Part shown: positions 6,965-13,328 of the stretch, in pieces | Position numbering within the stretch: the first letter of the stretch is position 1 | How the letters are laid out: every line of letters begins with the position of its first letter | Assembly (NCBI GenBank): GCA_030592655.1 | Contig: JAUVIQ010000063.1 | Coordinates: 1 to 13,368, forward strand | DNA from: Planctomycetales bacterium | GTDB taxonomy: Bacteria > Planctomycetota > Phycisphaerae > SM23-33 | Reading direction: 5' to 3' | DNA length: 13,368 nucleotides | The notes under the pieces: model-generated | What the model was told of the DNA's origin: nothing | The model's input: only the letters and a program-made list of their open reading frames with translations | The model's database searches: none | Position numbers and translations under genes: made by a program

Positions 6965-7290
6965 AGATTCTCTATCTTTCCACGTGTGGATAACCTGTGC
7001 AAAACCCCGTCTTACCGCCTTGCCGGTATAGAAGGTGTGTTTTTCGCGCTATTCTCCCAAATTATCGCCCCAAGGGATCAGCGTGCCAGGTTTTTGTGCG
7101 CTGCTTGTGATAAGTCCTTTTTTCGTAACCTGTTACCGCCAAATTGACGATTGGCAAATTTTTTTCACTATCCTTAAGTTTTCCTAAAGTTTTTTCCTGT
7201 CCGTGCCGGCGCATCGGACTGATTGACCCTTGCCGAGCCTTCTTCGCTAATGTTGATAACTATTCGCGCACTTTGCGGTAAAACAAGTCG
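6965..7290. promoter_or_regulatory. 326-bp AT-rich non-coding region with DnaA-box-like sites upstream of lptB
   Basis: No gene fits here. It must hold the lptB promoter. A perfect consensus DnaA box (TTATCCACA on the minus strand, 6993-6985) lies 21 nt before the lptB start, inside the imperfect palindrome TCCACGTGTGGA. TTATCAACA (7259-7251) differs from the consensus at one position. TTATCACAA (7113-7105) is weaker. All three point the same way. An AT-rich block (7157-7196) contains a tandem 11-mer, TCCTTAAGTTT then TCCTAAAGTTT (7171-7192), and several T-runs. GTAACCTGTTAC (7127-7138) is a small palindrome. It could be a DnaA-regulated promoter region or an origin-like segment; neither is proven. 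Confidence 0.45.
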
Positions 7291-8163
7291 TTACAGGGAC
7301 ATCCGTTGCGCCGGTCCGACACCTTTTAAGGCGTCAAAACCCGAAAACTCCGGCTTGGCGAAGTCCAACCGACGGGCCATAATTTCCATCGCCTGCGGAT
7401 TGCTGTCTATCAATATAAAGTTTCGTCCTTCTTCAGCCGCACACGCGCCCAGCGTTCCGCTTCCGGCAAAACAATCCAGCAACGTATCGCCGGGACGAGA
7501 GTGTACACGAATAAGCCGGCGTATTATACCCAAAGGTTTCTGCGTGGGGTAGCCTGTTTTTTCCCGCCCGTTGGTTGCGACAATCGTGTGCCACCAGACG
7601 TCCGTCGGGGTCTTTCCGCGAGAGGCCTTTTCCTTACCCACCAGCCCCGGGGCCATGTACGGAATCCGATCCATTTCATCAAAGTTGAATATGTAGTTTT
7701 CGGGGTCCTTCGCGTACCACAAGATGTTGTCGTGCTTGGCTGACCATTTTTTCTTCGACCTTGCGCCGTAATCGTATGCCCAGATGATCTCGTTGATAAA
7801 GCACTCCCGCCCGAAGATACCGTCCAGGAGAACCTTTGCGTAATGGGCCTCCCTGTAATCCAGGTGCAGAAAGAGCGAGCCGTCGGGCGCGAGGATTCTG
7901 TGCAGTTCCTCCAGTCGGGGTTTCAGGAACCCAAGATAATCGTCGAACGAGTCGTCGAAATACTTTCCGGCCAGCGGGATAGAGCGGTATCGCTTTCCCC
8001 CGAAGCCCGTTCGGTCGCCGGCTTCGTCGCGGACGGTACGAAGGGGCGTGCGCTTTTGGGCCTTTCCGGTATTGAAGGGCGGATCGGTATAAACCAGTTG
8101 GACGCTGCCGGTGGGTAATTCCCGCAGGATCGGAAGATTATCGCCGAAGTAGATTCTGTTCAT
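7291..8163 (-). CDS. Site-specific DNA methyltransferase, N6-adenine/N4-cytosine, beta class
   Basis: This enzyme transfers a methyl group from S-adenosylmethionine to an exocyclic amino group of adenine or cytosine in a specific DNA site. The 290-residue product has the beta-class order: catalytic motif IV DPPF (27-30, in VYTDPPFNTG) near the N-terminus, the variable target-recognition region in the middle (about 40-200, including YDYGARSKKKWSAKHDNILW), then motif X TQKP (207-210) and the SAM-binding motif I DCFAGSGT (230-237) near the C-terminus. DPPF is common in adenine methylases, but cytosine-N4 specificity cannot be excluded. It starts 5 nt after the lepB stop and is surely co-transcribed with it. 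No restriction endonuclease is seen nearby, so it appears to be an orphan, possibly with a regulatory or repair role. Confidence 0.92.
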   Translation of the reverse strand: MNRIYFGDNLPILRELPTGSVQLVYTDPPFNTGKAQKRTPLRTVRDEAGDRTGFGGKRYRSIPLAGKYFDDSFDDYLGFLKPRLEELHRILAPDGSLFLHLDYREAHYAKVLLDGIFGRECFINEIIWAYDYGARSKKKWSAKHDNILWYAKDPENYIFNFDEMDRIPYMAPGLVGKEKASRGKTPTDVWWHTIVATNGREKTGYPTQKPLGIIRRLIRVHSRPGDTLLDCFAGSGTLGACAAEEGRNFILIDSNPQAMEIMARRLDFAKPEFSGFDALKGVGPAQRMSL

Positions 8164-8168
8164 TGCAA

Positions 8169-9863
8169 CTACCGTATCAGGCGCATCCTGCCGACATTAG
8201 GCACGATTGGCAGGCGTTTGAACATTGGAAGGCGGAAACCTCCGGGCCAGTACACGAAAAACGCCCTTCCGATCATGTTGTATCGCGGTACGGTCCCGTT
8301 GCGGTATCCGGGCCTGAGGGATGGAGCGTGCTTGTCCCAGAGGCGTGAATCCAGGCTTGCCGGTGAGTTGTCGCCGAGGACGAAAAATTCGTCCAGGTCA
8401 GGTTTTTTGGCGAATTTACGCAGGAGCATTGGGTTTCCGGTGGTTGCCCGTCCTCTGCGTCGCTCGTTCTGCGGGGTACCGGGGGGGCCGCTGATATCCG
8501 GGCAGGTGTAATACACATCTCGCATGAGGCTTATGTGCCACAGTTCGGCGGGTCCTCCACTTGCAAGGATCGAAACGGTCGGTGTCGGTACGTCGCCGGC
8601 GGCGATTTCCCGGAGGATCCGCTCCCTCCCGGCGTAGTACTTATCCTCGGTGCTGGACAGTACCGCTTGGCCGTCCACCCACAGCGTTACCTTCCGGTCC
8701 ACGTGTGTCAGGGACAGTTCGTACGCCCGTCGAGTCGCAGGCCTGTCCAATTGGCACGAAGCCCAGGGTTTCTTGTCCCACCTTACGTTACCGTCGTTGT
8801 CTGCGAGTCCGTGCTCCAGCACGCAACTTCCGTCCATACTCACCCATGCGCGGAAATGGTCCGAAAAACTGCTTATTCGCATCCCGACACGGGCGCTACT
8901 GTTCTTCCCGGGGGCGAACATGAACGATAATTTCAGGTCGTAGCAGACATCGACTTTCGGATTGTAGCCTTTCCCTCTGGAGTTATAGGCATATACCGGA
9001 CAGAACCGTTCGCGGTCGGCATCGGTGGAATTAGCGAATCGCAACTCCGACGTCGCTTCAGCCCCGTTGAAGGCGAAGACCCGCTCGCCGTGACGCATTT
9101 CCCATATGTTCGGACCCGAAGGTGGATGTGGCTGCCAGGGGGATTTCCACTCCTTCCCGCTTCTTTTTTGCCAAACGGTCTGATCCGGTTGATAATCATT
9201 ATCGAAAATCACCTGCCACATGACCTGTTGGGTACGTGGCGACTTCTTCCGAAGGATACGCCAGGGACATTCTTTTTCGGCTCGCGGGTCGGCGAAATCT
9301 TTTTCATCGATGATACCGTCTTTATCGAAATCCTTACCGTCGCGAACAAACACGTCGCCGTGGACGATCTCTATCTCCTGCCCCGGCAAGCCTATCAGGC
9401 GCTTGATGTAATTTTGCTCGTTGTCCTGTGGGTTTTTGAAGACCACAACGTCCCAAGGCCTCGGCTCGCCGAAGCGGTAAAGATATTTCAACACCAGCAC
9501 GCGGTCCCCGCCGTAAGCGAACTCCGGCCCGAAGCGGTACTGGTGTCCGCAGTTGGGGCAGATTGCCGGAGCGCCTCCGTCCTTTCTCCGTTGTCCGCTG
9601 GGAGGCAGCGGGAACGAGATATTGGGCGAAGACGAACCCGGTGCCTGGGGGATACCGAAGGCGTAATGATATTTGCAGGCGGGGCAGTCGAACTGCCAGT
9701 GCTGGCCCATCAGACGCGGCGCCATCGAGCCGGTGGGTATCACAAACGCCTCCAGCACGAACGCACGCAGCACAAACGCCAGCACCACCGCAATCCAGAC
9801 GCTCTCGACCGTCTCGCGGACTGATGCGGATTGATCACCGCTTTGATTATCGTTACGGGCCAT
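8169..9863 (-). CDS. lepB: Signal peptidase I with zinc ribbon, EF-hand-like loop and a large insert
   Basis: Signal peptidase I removes signal peptides from exported proteins at the outer face of the cytoplasmic membrane by a Ser/Lys dyad. After one hydrophobic anchor (about residues 20-40) comes PTGSM with catalytic Ser46. The catalytic Lys154 lies in NYIKRLIGLPGQ, and the box E motif GDNSPASLDSR is at 497-507. A CPAC...CPNC zinc ribbon (Cys60, 63, 102, 105) is inserted right after the serine box. Residues 178-189 form an EF-hand-like loop (DFDKDGIIDEKD). About 310 residues, with a beta-rich lectin- or LamG-like look (THVDRKVTLWVDGQAVL), separate the Lys and box E regions. At 564 residues it is about twice the usual length. 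ATG 9863 is preferred over TTG 9884 because of AGGAAG 11 nt upstream and the likely transcription start near 9888. The methyltransferase gene follows by 5 nt. Confidence 0.93.
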   Translation of the reverse strand: MARNDNQSGDQSASVRETVESVWIAVVLAFVLRAFVLEAFVIPTGSMAPRLMGQHWQFDCPACKYHYAFGIPQAPGSSSPNISFPLPPSGQRRKDGGAPAICPNCGHQYRFGPEFAYGGDRVLVLKYLYRFGEPRPWDVVVFKNPQDNEQNYIKRLIGLPGQEIEIVHGDVFVRDGKDFDKDGIIDEKDFADPRAEKECPWRILRKKSPRTQQVMWQVIFDNDYQPDQTVWQKRSGKEWKSPWQPHPPSGPNIWEMRHGERVFAFNGAEATSELRFANSTDADRERFCPVYAYNSRGKGYNPKVDVCYDLKLSFMFAPGKNSSARVGMRISSFSDHFRAWVSMDGSCVLEHGLADNDGNVRWDKKPWASCQLDRPATRRAYELSLTHVDRKVTLWVDGQAVLSSTEDKYYAGRERILREIAAGDVPTPTVSILASGGPAELWHISLMRDVYYTCPDISGPPGTPQNERRRGRATTGNPMLLRKFAKKPDLDEFFVLGDNSPASLDSRLWDKHAPSLRPGYRNGTVPRYNMIGRAFFVYWPGGFRLPMFKRLPIVPNVGRMRLIR

Positions 9864-9894
9864 CGCTTCTACGACTTCCTTCAAGGCTCAATAC

Positions 9895-9922
9895 ATTATC
9901 GGTTCGCAGACGCTTATGCAAA
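9895..9922 (-). promoter_or_regulatory. Possible promoter of lepB
   Basis: On the minus strand TTTGCA (9922-9917) and GATAAT (9900-9895) are 16 nt apart. Transcription would begin near 9888, giving a 24-25 nt leader to ATG 9863 that includes its AGGAAG site. The -35 box is weak. Confidence 0.35.
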
Positions 9923-9943
9923 CAACAAAGTAGTTGCAATGGC

Positions 9944-9970
9944 TTGACGCGGGCGCGCCGGTGTGATAAT
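9944..9970 (+). promoter_or_regulatory. Extended -10 promoter of pyrE
   Basis: A TTGACG -35 box (9944-9949) is followed after 15 nt by GATAAT (9965-9970), with the extended -10 element TG at 9962-9963 one base upstream. Transcription would begin about 9976-9977, only 4-5 nt before ATG 9981. The short spacing is partly offset by the TG element. Confidence 0.55.
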
Positions 9971-9980
9971 TCCATACCCT

Positions 9981-10505
9981 ATGGCAATGACGAAAGAGCA
10001 ACTGGCCGGGCGGGTCAAGGAGACCGCTTACCTCGAGGGCGACTTCCTCCTCCGCAGCGGCAGGCGGAGCAAGTTCTACCTCGATAAATATCTTTTCGAG
10101 ACTGCTCCCGACATATTGGCCGAGATGGGCAGGCGTATGGGCGAGCACGCTGCCGATGCCGAGGTAATCGCCGGACCGGAACTGGGCGCAGTCGCACTGG
10201 CGGCGGCTACCAGCATGGCGACCGGAAAACCCTTCGCCATCGTCCGAAAAGCAAAAAAAGACTACGCCACGGGAAAACTCATCGAAGGCACGCCGGTCGA
10301 GGGTAAAAAAGTGCTGTTGGTCGAGGACATCGGCACGACCGCCGGAGCGGCTTTGGAAGCCGCCGAAACCCTCACCGCCGCCGGCGCGAAAATCACCCGC
10401 CTGGTCTTTGCAATCGACCGAATGGAAGGCGCTCGCGAAAACGTAGAATCCGCAGGCTACGAGTTCAACGCCATACTGACAGCCAAAGATTTGGGGATCA
10501 AGTAG
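9981..10505 (+). CDS. pyrE: Orotate phosphoribosyltransferase
   Basis: OPRT joins orotate and PRPP to give orotidine 5'-monophosphate and pyrophosphate in de novo pyrimidine synthesis; it is a cytoplasmic dimer. The 174-residue product shows the N-terminal LLRSGRRSKFYLDKY segment (25-37, equivalent to the S-G-x-x-S-x-Y-Y/F-x-D motif of OPRT), the AGPELGAVALAAATS helix, RKAKKDYATGKLIEG (the flexible loop that closes over PRPP) and the PRPP-binding loop VLLVEDIGTTAGA (111-123). The frame is open upstream to GTG 9963, but that lies within the predicted promoter. ATG 9981 or ATG 9987 is likely; neither has a Shine-Dalgarno, and the mRNA may be almost leaderless. It is divergent from lepB. Its stop overlaps by 8 nt the stop of the convergent membrane-protein gene. 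Another PRTase of the same fold is a remote alternative. Confidence 0.9.
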   Translation: MAMTKEQLAGRVKETAYLEGDFLLRSGRRSKFYLDKYLFETAPDILAEMGRRMGEHAADAEVIAGPELGAVALAAATSMATGKPFAIVRKAKKDYATGKLIEGTPVEGKKVLLVEDIGTTAGAALEAAETLTAAGAKITRLVFAIDRMEGARENVESAGYEFNAILTAKDLGIK

Positions 10506-11028
10506 CCTCTTTTTTGCCTTTCATCCACGGGCAGTCGTTTCGTTGGGGGCAGGTTCCGCAGCCGTGTTTTTTCGACGACATCGGCAGGATGATGAAGGCG
10601 TCAATCGCAAAGGCTGCCAGCAGCGCAAGCAGCAGCCAGTCGAAGCGGCGGATTTCGATGATAATTCCGGCTATCGGCGGAATGAACCATAGCGGCACGA
10701 TTACGGGCATGTGCTTCTTGAATTTTTCGGCGAATAAGCCAAAGTCCTGACGCTTTCGCAGCCTGGCGGAAATCAACCCGTAACCGGAAGGGCACGATCG
10801 TGAGTCGAAACGACGGCAATAGGGGCATAAAAACAGGATTATCCACAGCGACCCGACGAGGCCATAGAGTATGTAAAGCCCGGCTGCGATGAACCCCCAC
10901 ATCGACGCGCCCAGCCCGGCCAGGAAAATCCCCGCACCCAATAAAATCACAATTTTATACGGAAGATTGCGAAAAAGTTTGCCGGCAAGCGTGAATTTGT
11001 GTCGGGGGTTGGAGTTTTCGGTGTTCAT
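10498..11028 (-). CDS. Membrane protein with two three-cysteine clusters, function unknown
   Basis: I do not recognise this 176-residue protein. It has two pairs of hydrophobic helices (about 25-42 and 46-67; about 107-127 and 129-150). Each pair is followed by a cysteine cluster: Cys68, 71 and 79 (CPYCRRFDSRSC) and Cys157, 160 and 166 (CGTCPQRNDC). Because exactly two helices separate them, both clusters should face the same side, and together they could bind a metal or an Fe-S centre. The frame is open to ATG 11088, but that extension is encoded by a repeat, so ATG 11028 is preferred; its ribosome binding site (GAGAA) is weak. The gene lies 60 bp downstream of the 558-residue exported protein and overlaps the pyrE stop. 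Confidence 0.75.
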   Translation of the reverse strand: MNTENSNPRHKFTLAGKLFRNLPYKIVILLGAGIFLAGLGASMWGFIAAGLYILYGLVGSLWIILFLCPYCRRFDSRSCPSGYGLISARLRKRQDFGLFAEKFKKHMPVIVPLWFIPPIAGIIIEIRRFDWLLLALLAAFAIDAFIILPMSSKKHGCGTCPQRNDCPWMKGKKEAT

Positions 11029-11050
11029 ATCGTTTCTCGGAAAAACCTTT

Positions 11051-11125
11051 CGACACAGAGACGCAGAGAGACAGAGATATAAAAACATCTACTTCTTTTC
11101 TCTGAGCCTCTGCGTCTCTGTGTCG
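11051..11125. repeat. Palindromic repeat straddling the stop codon of the 11089-12765 gene
   Basis: CGACACAGAGACGCAGAG (11051-11068) is perfectly matched, 18 of 18, by its reverse complement at 11108-11125. A second, offset match (CAGAGA at 11072-11077 with TCTCTG at 11099-11104) continues the stem inward. The transcript would fold into a long hairpin. The right arm is translated as the last residues of the exported protein. The left arm lies in the leader of the downstream membrane-protein gene. The GACACAGAGACGCAGAG wording recalls a family of dispersed intergenic palindromes in environmental bacteria (from memory). Confidence 0.7.
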
Positions 11126-12765
11126 CGCTTTGTTTTGACAACGATGTCGTCGCAGTCCTTTCCGTCGTCTCTACCCTTTCCACCGTCGTCTTTCATATCA
11201 GGCCCGACGCTGTAAAGCAGATACCCTTCGCCCGTTCGCTTGTAGTGCAGCGGCTTTTCGATGAACAGGTCGGTCGGGATTTTTTTGAGATAATGCGGCT
11301 TCAGGACCGCCAGTTTTTCAGGGTATTTGCCCTTCTCAGCCTTGCACGCCGCCAATGCCAGAGCGACTTCTGTTACTCGTTGCTGCATCCTGATCCGGTC
11401 TGCCATTTCCGGCGCTCTACTGAAAACGGGTGCGGACAGACTCTGCATCAGATAGGTGAAGTTGCGAGTAAGTTTCAGCCGACCAGCGGGAGTATGTCTG
11501 TCGGGATTCCGGGATATTGACTTGGCGAATACCACCCGCTGCTTGATGGTCTGTCCGACAACCTTTTTGAGTTGGTCTTCGATGGAGGCCAAGGCCTTTT
11601 TTCTTCCTGCGAAGGTCGGTTTGCGATAGGCCTGCATCAGGCGATCATGGAGTTGGTTTTCCAGGCGAAGCATCTCATCCCAGTCCAGCGGGCAGTCCGG
11701 GAGATCCTCCACCGACATCTGATTCCAAAAGGAGAACACAAGCAAGACCGGATCGTCCAGCGACATGTTTTTAAAGAAATCTATTTGGGGGCGCACCGCC
11801 TCCCTGATTCCTACCCGCGCATAATGGTTGGTTTGGTCGAGACCGAAGAGGCGTTCCCCCTTATCCATCACGTCGGACAGATTCGAAAGTGGCGGCAGGG
11901 CCTGAATATCGACCAAGTGGGCCTTGGCTTGTGCGGCAGTGAGTCTGCCGCTGGTTGCCAATGTTGTTCCGCCACTACAGGCAAACACCTCGATGCTCGT
12001 TGCGACCAACCGATCAATGAACGTTGGTCCCTGTGCGACCAGGTGCGCCAGACGGTGCACTGCCAACAGGTCCGCACGCGCCGAGGCCGCTTGGCCTTTG
12101 GCGGATTTGAGCATTGCCCTGCAAATCAACGCCCTCGCCGCATATTTCAATTTGACCCACGATACACGCATAAGACCATCTTCCAGTTTCGGCGGGGCAA
12201 AATCGGACACCCACGGAACGAAGTATCGTGGGCGCTTCGTCGCAGCCACGATTGCGTTAAGCGGTTTTTCGTTGACCTTCAGCCATTCAGCGACGACGGG
12301 GAAATCCTTGGATGAGAAAGGCGTCGTTTGGGCTTTGTGCCGGAGAGCGTCAAGCTGCTCGTATGTCGCTCCCTTTGAATCGTGGTGTCTGGTGTATTCA
12401 CAGAACGAAACGAAATAATCACTCTTTTTCGGCAGGGGCGGCATTTTCAGGGCCTTGAGGATTTGGCTGCGAAATTTTTCGTCCAGCACTTCCGGGCCGA
12501 GGGCCTTTATCAGCGGGATTGCGGCGTTGTTTTTGGGCGTTACGCCTTTGCTGTACATCTTATTAATCGCAGCCACGTAGTTAACCGTCCCGTCGGCGTT
12601 TAGAGGCCCGAGGACGTAGGTGGTCTTGCGGGAAATTGTGATTTTTACCCTGGCGGGACGGGAGGCCGGTTGGGAAGCGGGCTTTTGACCCACAACCGGG
12701 GCGGTCAGTAAATAAATCGATAAAAACGAAACACAAAAGAGATTCTTACGAGGGATATGGTTCAT
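11089..12765 (-). CDS. Large exported protein of unknown function, planctomycete-type
   Basis: The 558-residue product starts with a signal peptide (basic residues, a hydrophobic core at about 9-24, then VVGQ), followed by a QPASQPASRPA linker typical of planctomycete secreted proteins. The long middle part is mostly helical and basic, without catalytic motifs I recognise. Near the C-terminus, ACKAEKGKYPEKLAVLKPHY and GYLLYSVGPDMKDDGG form a small module that is recurrent in planctomycete proteins and similar in wording to the C-terminal region of type II secretion pseudopilins. The last 11 residues (DTETQRLREKK) are encoded by one arm of a palindromic repeat, so the natural C-terminus was probably different. 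ATG 12765 has AAGGA about 10 nt upstream. It probably shares a transcript with the Cys-cluster membrane protein downstream. Confidence 0.75.
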   Translation of the reverse strand: MNHIPRKNLFCVSFLSIYLLTAPVVGQKPASQPASRPARVKITISRKTTYVLGPLNADGTVNYVAAINKMYSKGVTPKNNAAIPLIKALGPEVLDEKFRSQILKALKMPPLPKKSDYFVSFCEYTRHHDSKGATYEQLDALRHKAQTTPFSSKDFPVVAEWLKVNEKPLNAIVAATKRPRYFVPWVSDFAPPKLEDGLMRVSWVKLKYAARALICRAMLKSAKGQAASARADLLAVHRLAHLVAQGPTFIDRLVATSIEVFACSGGTTLATSGRLTAAQAKAHLVDIQALPPLSNLSDVMDKGERLFGLDQTNHYARVGIREAVRPQIDFFKNMSLDDPVLLVFSFWNQMSVEDLPDCPLDWDEMLRLENQLHDRLMQAYRKPTFAGRKKALASIEDQLKKVVGQTIKQRVVFAKSISRNPDRHTPAGRLKLTRNFTYLMQSLSAPVFSRAPEMADRIRMQQRVTEVALALAACKAEKGKYPEKLAVLKPHYLKKIPTDLFIEKPLHYKRTGEGYLLYSVGPDMKDDGGKGRDDGKDCDDIVVKTKRDTETQRLREKK

Positions 12766-12784
12766 AAGTTTTATTCCTTACCTT

Positions 12785-12822
12785 GTGCCCGAACGTGGTC
12801 GCAAACACCGCGACCACGGCAC
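12785..12822. repeat. Hairpin between the exported-protein and pyrophosphatase genes
   Basis: CGTGGTCGC (12794-12802) pairs perfectly with GCGACCACG (12810-12818) around a 7-nt loop. GTGCC (12785-12789) can extend the stem with GGCAC (12818-12822) across a 5-nt bulge. A run of eight T (12833-12840) lies 10 nt further on the plus strand, too far for a normal terminator and in the orientation opposite to the genes. It lies in the 104-bp gap and would be in the leader of the 558-residue gene if transcription reads through from the right. Confidence 0.5.
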
Positions 12823-12840
12823 CCGCGCAATCTTTTTTTT

Positions 12841-12872
12841 ACTGACTACTGACTACGGGCTACCGACTACTA
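12841..12872. repeat. Heptamer tandem repeat (ACTGACT), 4.5 copies
   Basis: Units of 7 bp read ACTGACT, ACTGACT, ACGGGCT, ACCGACT, then a partial ACT. The stop codon of the pyrophosphatase gene (TAG, 12872-12870 on the minus strand) falls in the last partial unit. Confidence 0.65.
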
Positions 12873-13328
12873 CACCACGTTTCTGTTCTCATCTTCGTGC
12901 TGATTGTGTTCCGCCTGCGAGCGGTCTTCGTCCTGGCGCTTGTGGTTGATGCCTAGTTTGGATTCGTAGAGGCGGTACACGTCGGCCGGCGACAGGCCAA
13001 GCAGCTGGCAGATGCTTATCCAGAAGAACAGCATATCGGTGGCCTCGACGCGGGCGTTCTGCAAATCCTGCAATTCGTACTGCCGGCCTTCCTTGGCTTC
13101 TTTGTACCAGTGTTTCCAGGCAAGGCAGTGTTGCAGTTCGCGGCACTCGTCGGCCAGGGCGTCGATGTAATTTTTCAGTGCCTTTCCGACCTTAAGCCGT
13201 AATTCGGCGTTGTTTTCGTCTTCGGCCAGTGCCTTTCCCATCGCGTTGGTATCGAAACCTGTCCGCGCGTTAAGGGCTGCCTGCATCGGCCAAATGTCTT
13301 CCAGCGAATTGATGGTCTGTTTATCCAT
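12870..13328 (-). CDS. All-alpha NTP pyrophosphatase, MazG / dimeric dUTPase-like
   Basis: The 152-residue product is predicted to be all-helical and to hydrolyse a nucleoside triphosphate to its monophosphate and pyrophosphate, as in MazG and dimeric dUTPases. The superfamily's metal-binding EXXE...EXXD pattern is present: Glu61 and Glu64 in DECRELQ, Glu95 and Asp98 in VEATDMLFF. A WKHWYKEAKEG segment lies between the two motifs. The overall build resembles dUTPase-like more than house-cleaning MazG proteins, but dUTP as substrate is inference. Residues beyond about 130 are a hydrophilic tail rich in Asp, Glu, His and Asn. GGAGAT sits 8 nt before ATG 13328. The stop lies in a heptamer tandem repeat. 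With pyrE nearby the region has a pyrimidine flavour, though they are on opposite strands and not co-transcribed. Confidence 0.82.
   Translation of the reverse strand: MDKQTINSLEDIWPMQAALNARTGFDTNAMGKALAEDENNAELRLKVGKALKNYIDALADECRELQHCLAWKHWYKEAKEGRQYELQDLQNARVEATDMLFFWISICQLLGLSPADVYRLYESKLGINHKRQDEDRSQAEHNQHEDENRNVV

Noticed and set aside
7127..7160. Hairpins GTAACCTGTTAC and GCCAA...TTGGC as terminators of the methyltransferase gene
   Set aside because: Stems are only 5 bp and the T-runs are on the wrong side for minus-strand termination.
9090..9824. 244-codon plus-strand frame opposite lepB
   Set aside because: The minus-strand frame carries all signal peptidase motifs. The plus-strand frame has no recognisable features and is a by-product of GC-rich codon use.
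9864..9884. TTG start for lepB adding seven residues
   Set aside because: Its ribosome binding site is poor and it lies about 4 nt from the predicted transcription start. ATG 9863 has AGGAAG upstream.
10483..10515. CCAAAGATTTGG hairpin and downstream T-run as a pyrE terminator
   Set aside because: The loop is only 2 nt, and the T-run starts some 15 nt beyond the stem, so it does not fit an intrinsic terminator.
11029..11088. ATG 11088 as start of the Cys-cluster membrane protein
   Set aside because: The extra 20 residues are encoded largely by the palindromic repeat and do not look like native protein. ATG 11028 is preferred.
11572..12315. 247-codon plus-strand frame opposite the exported protein
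   Set aside because: The minus strand has a signal peptide, start site and planctomycete-type modules. The plus-strand frame lacks any of these.
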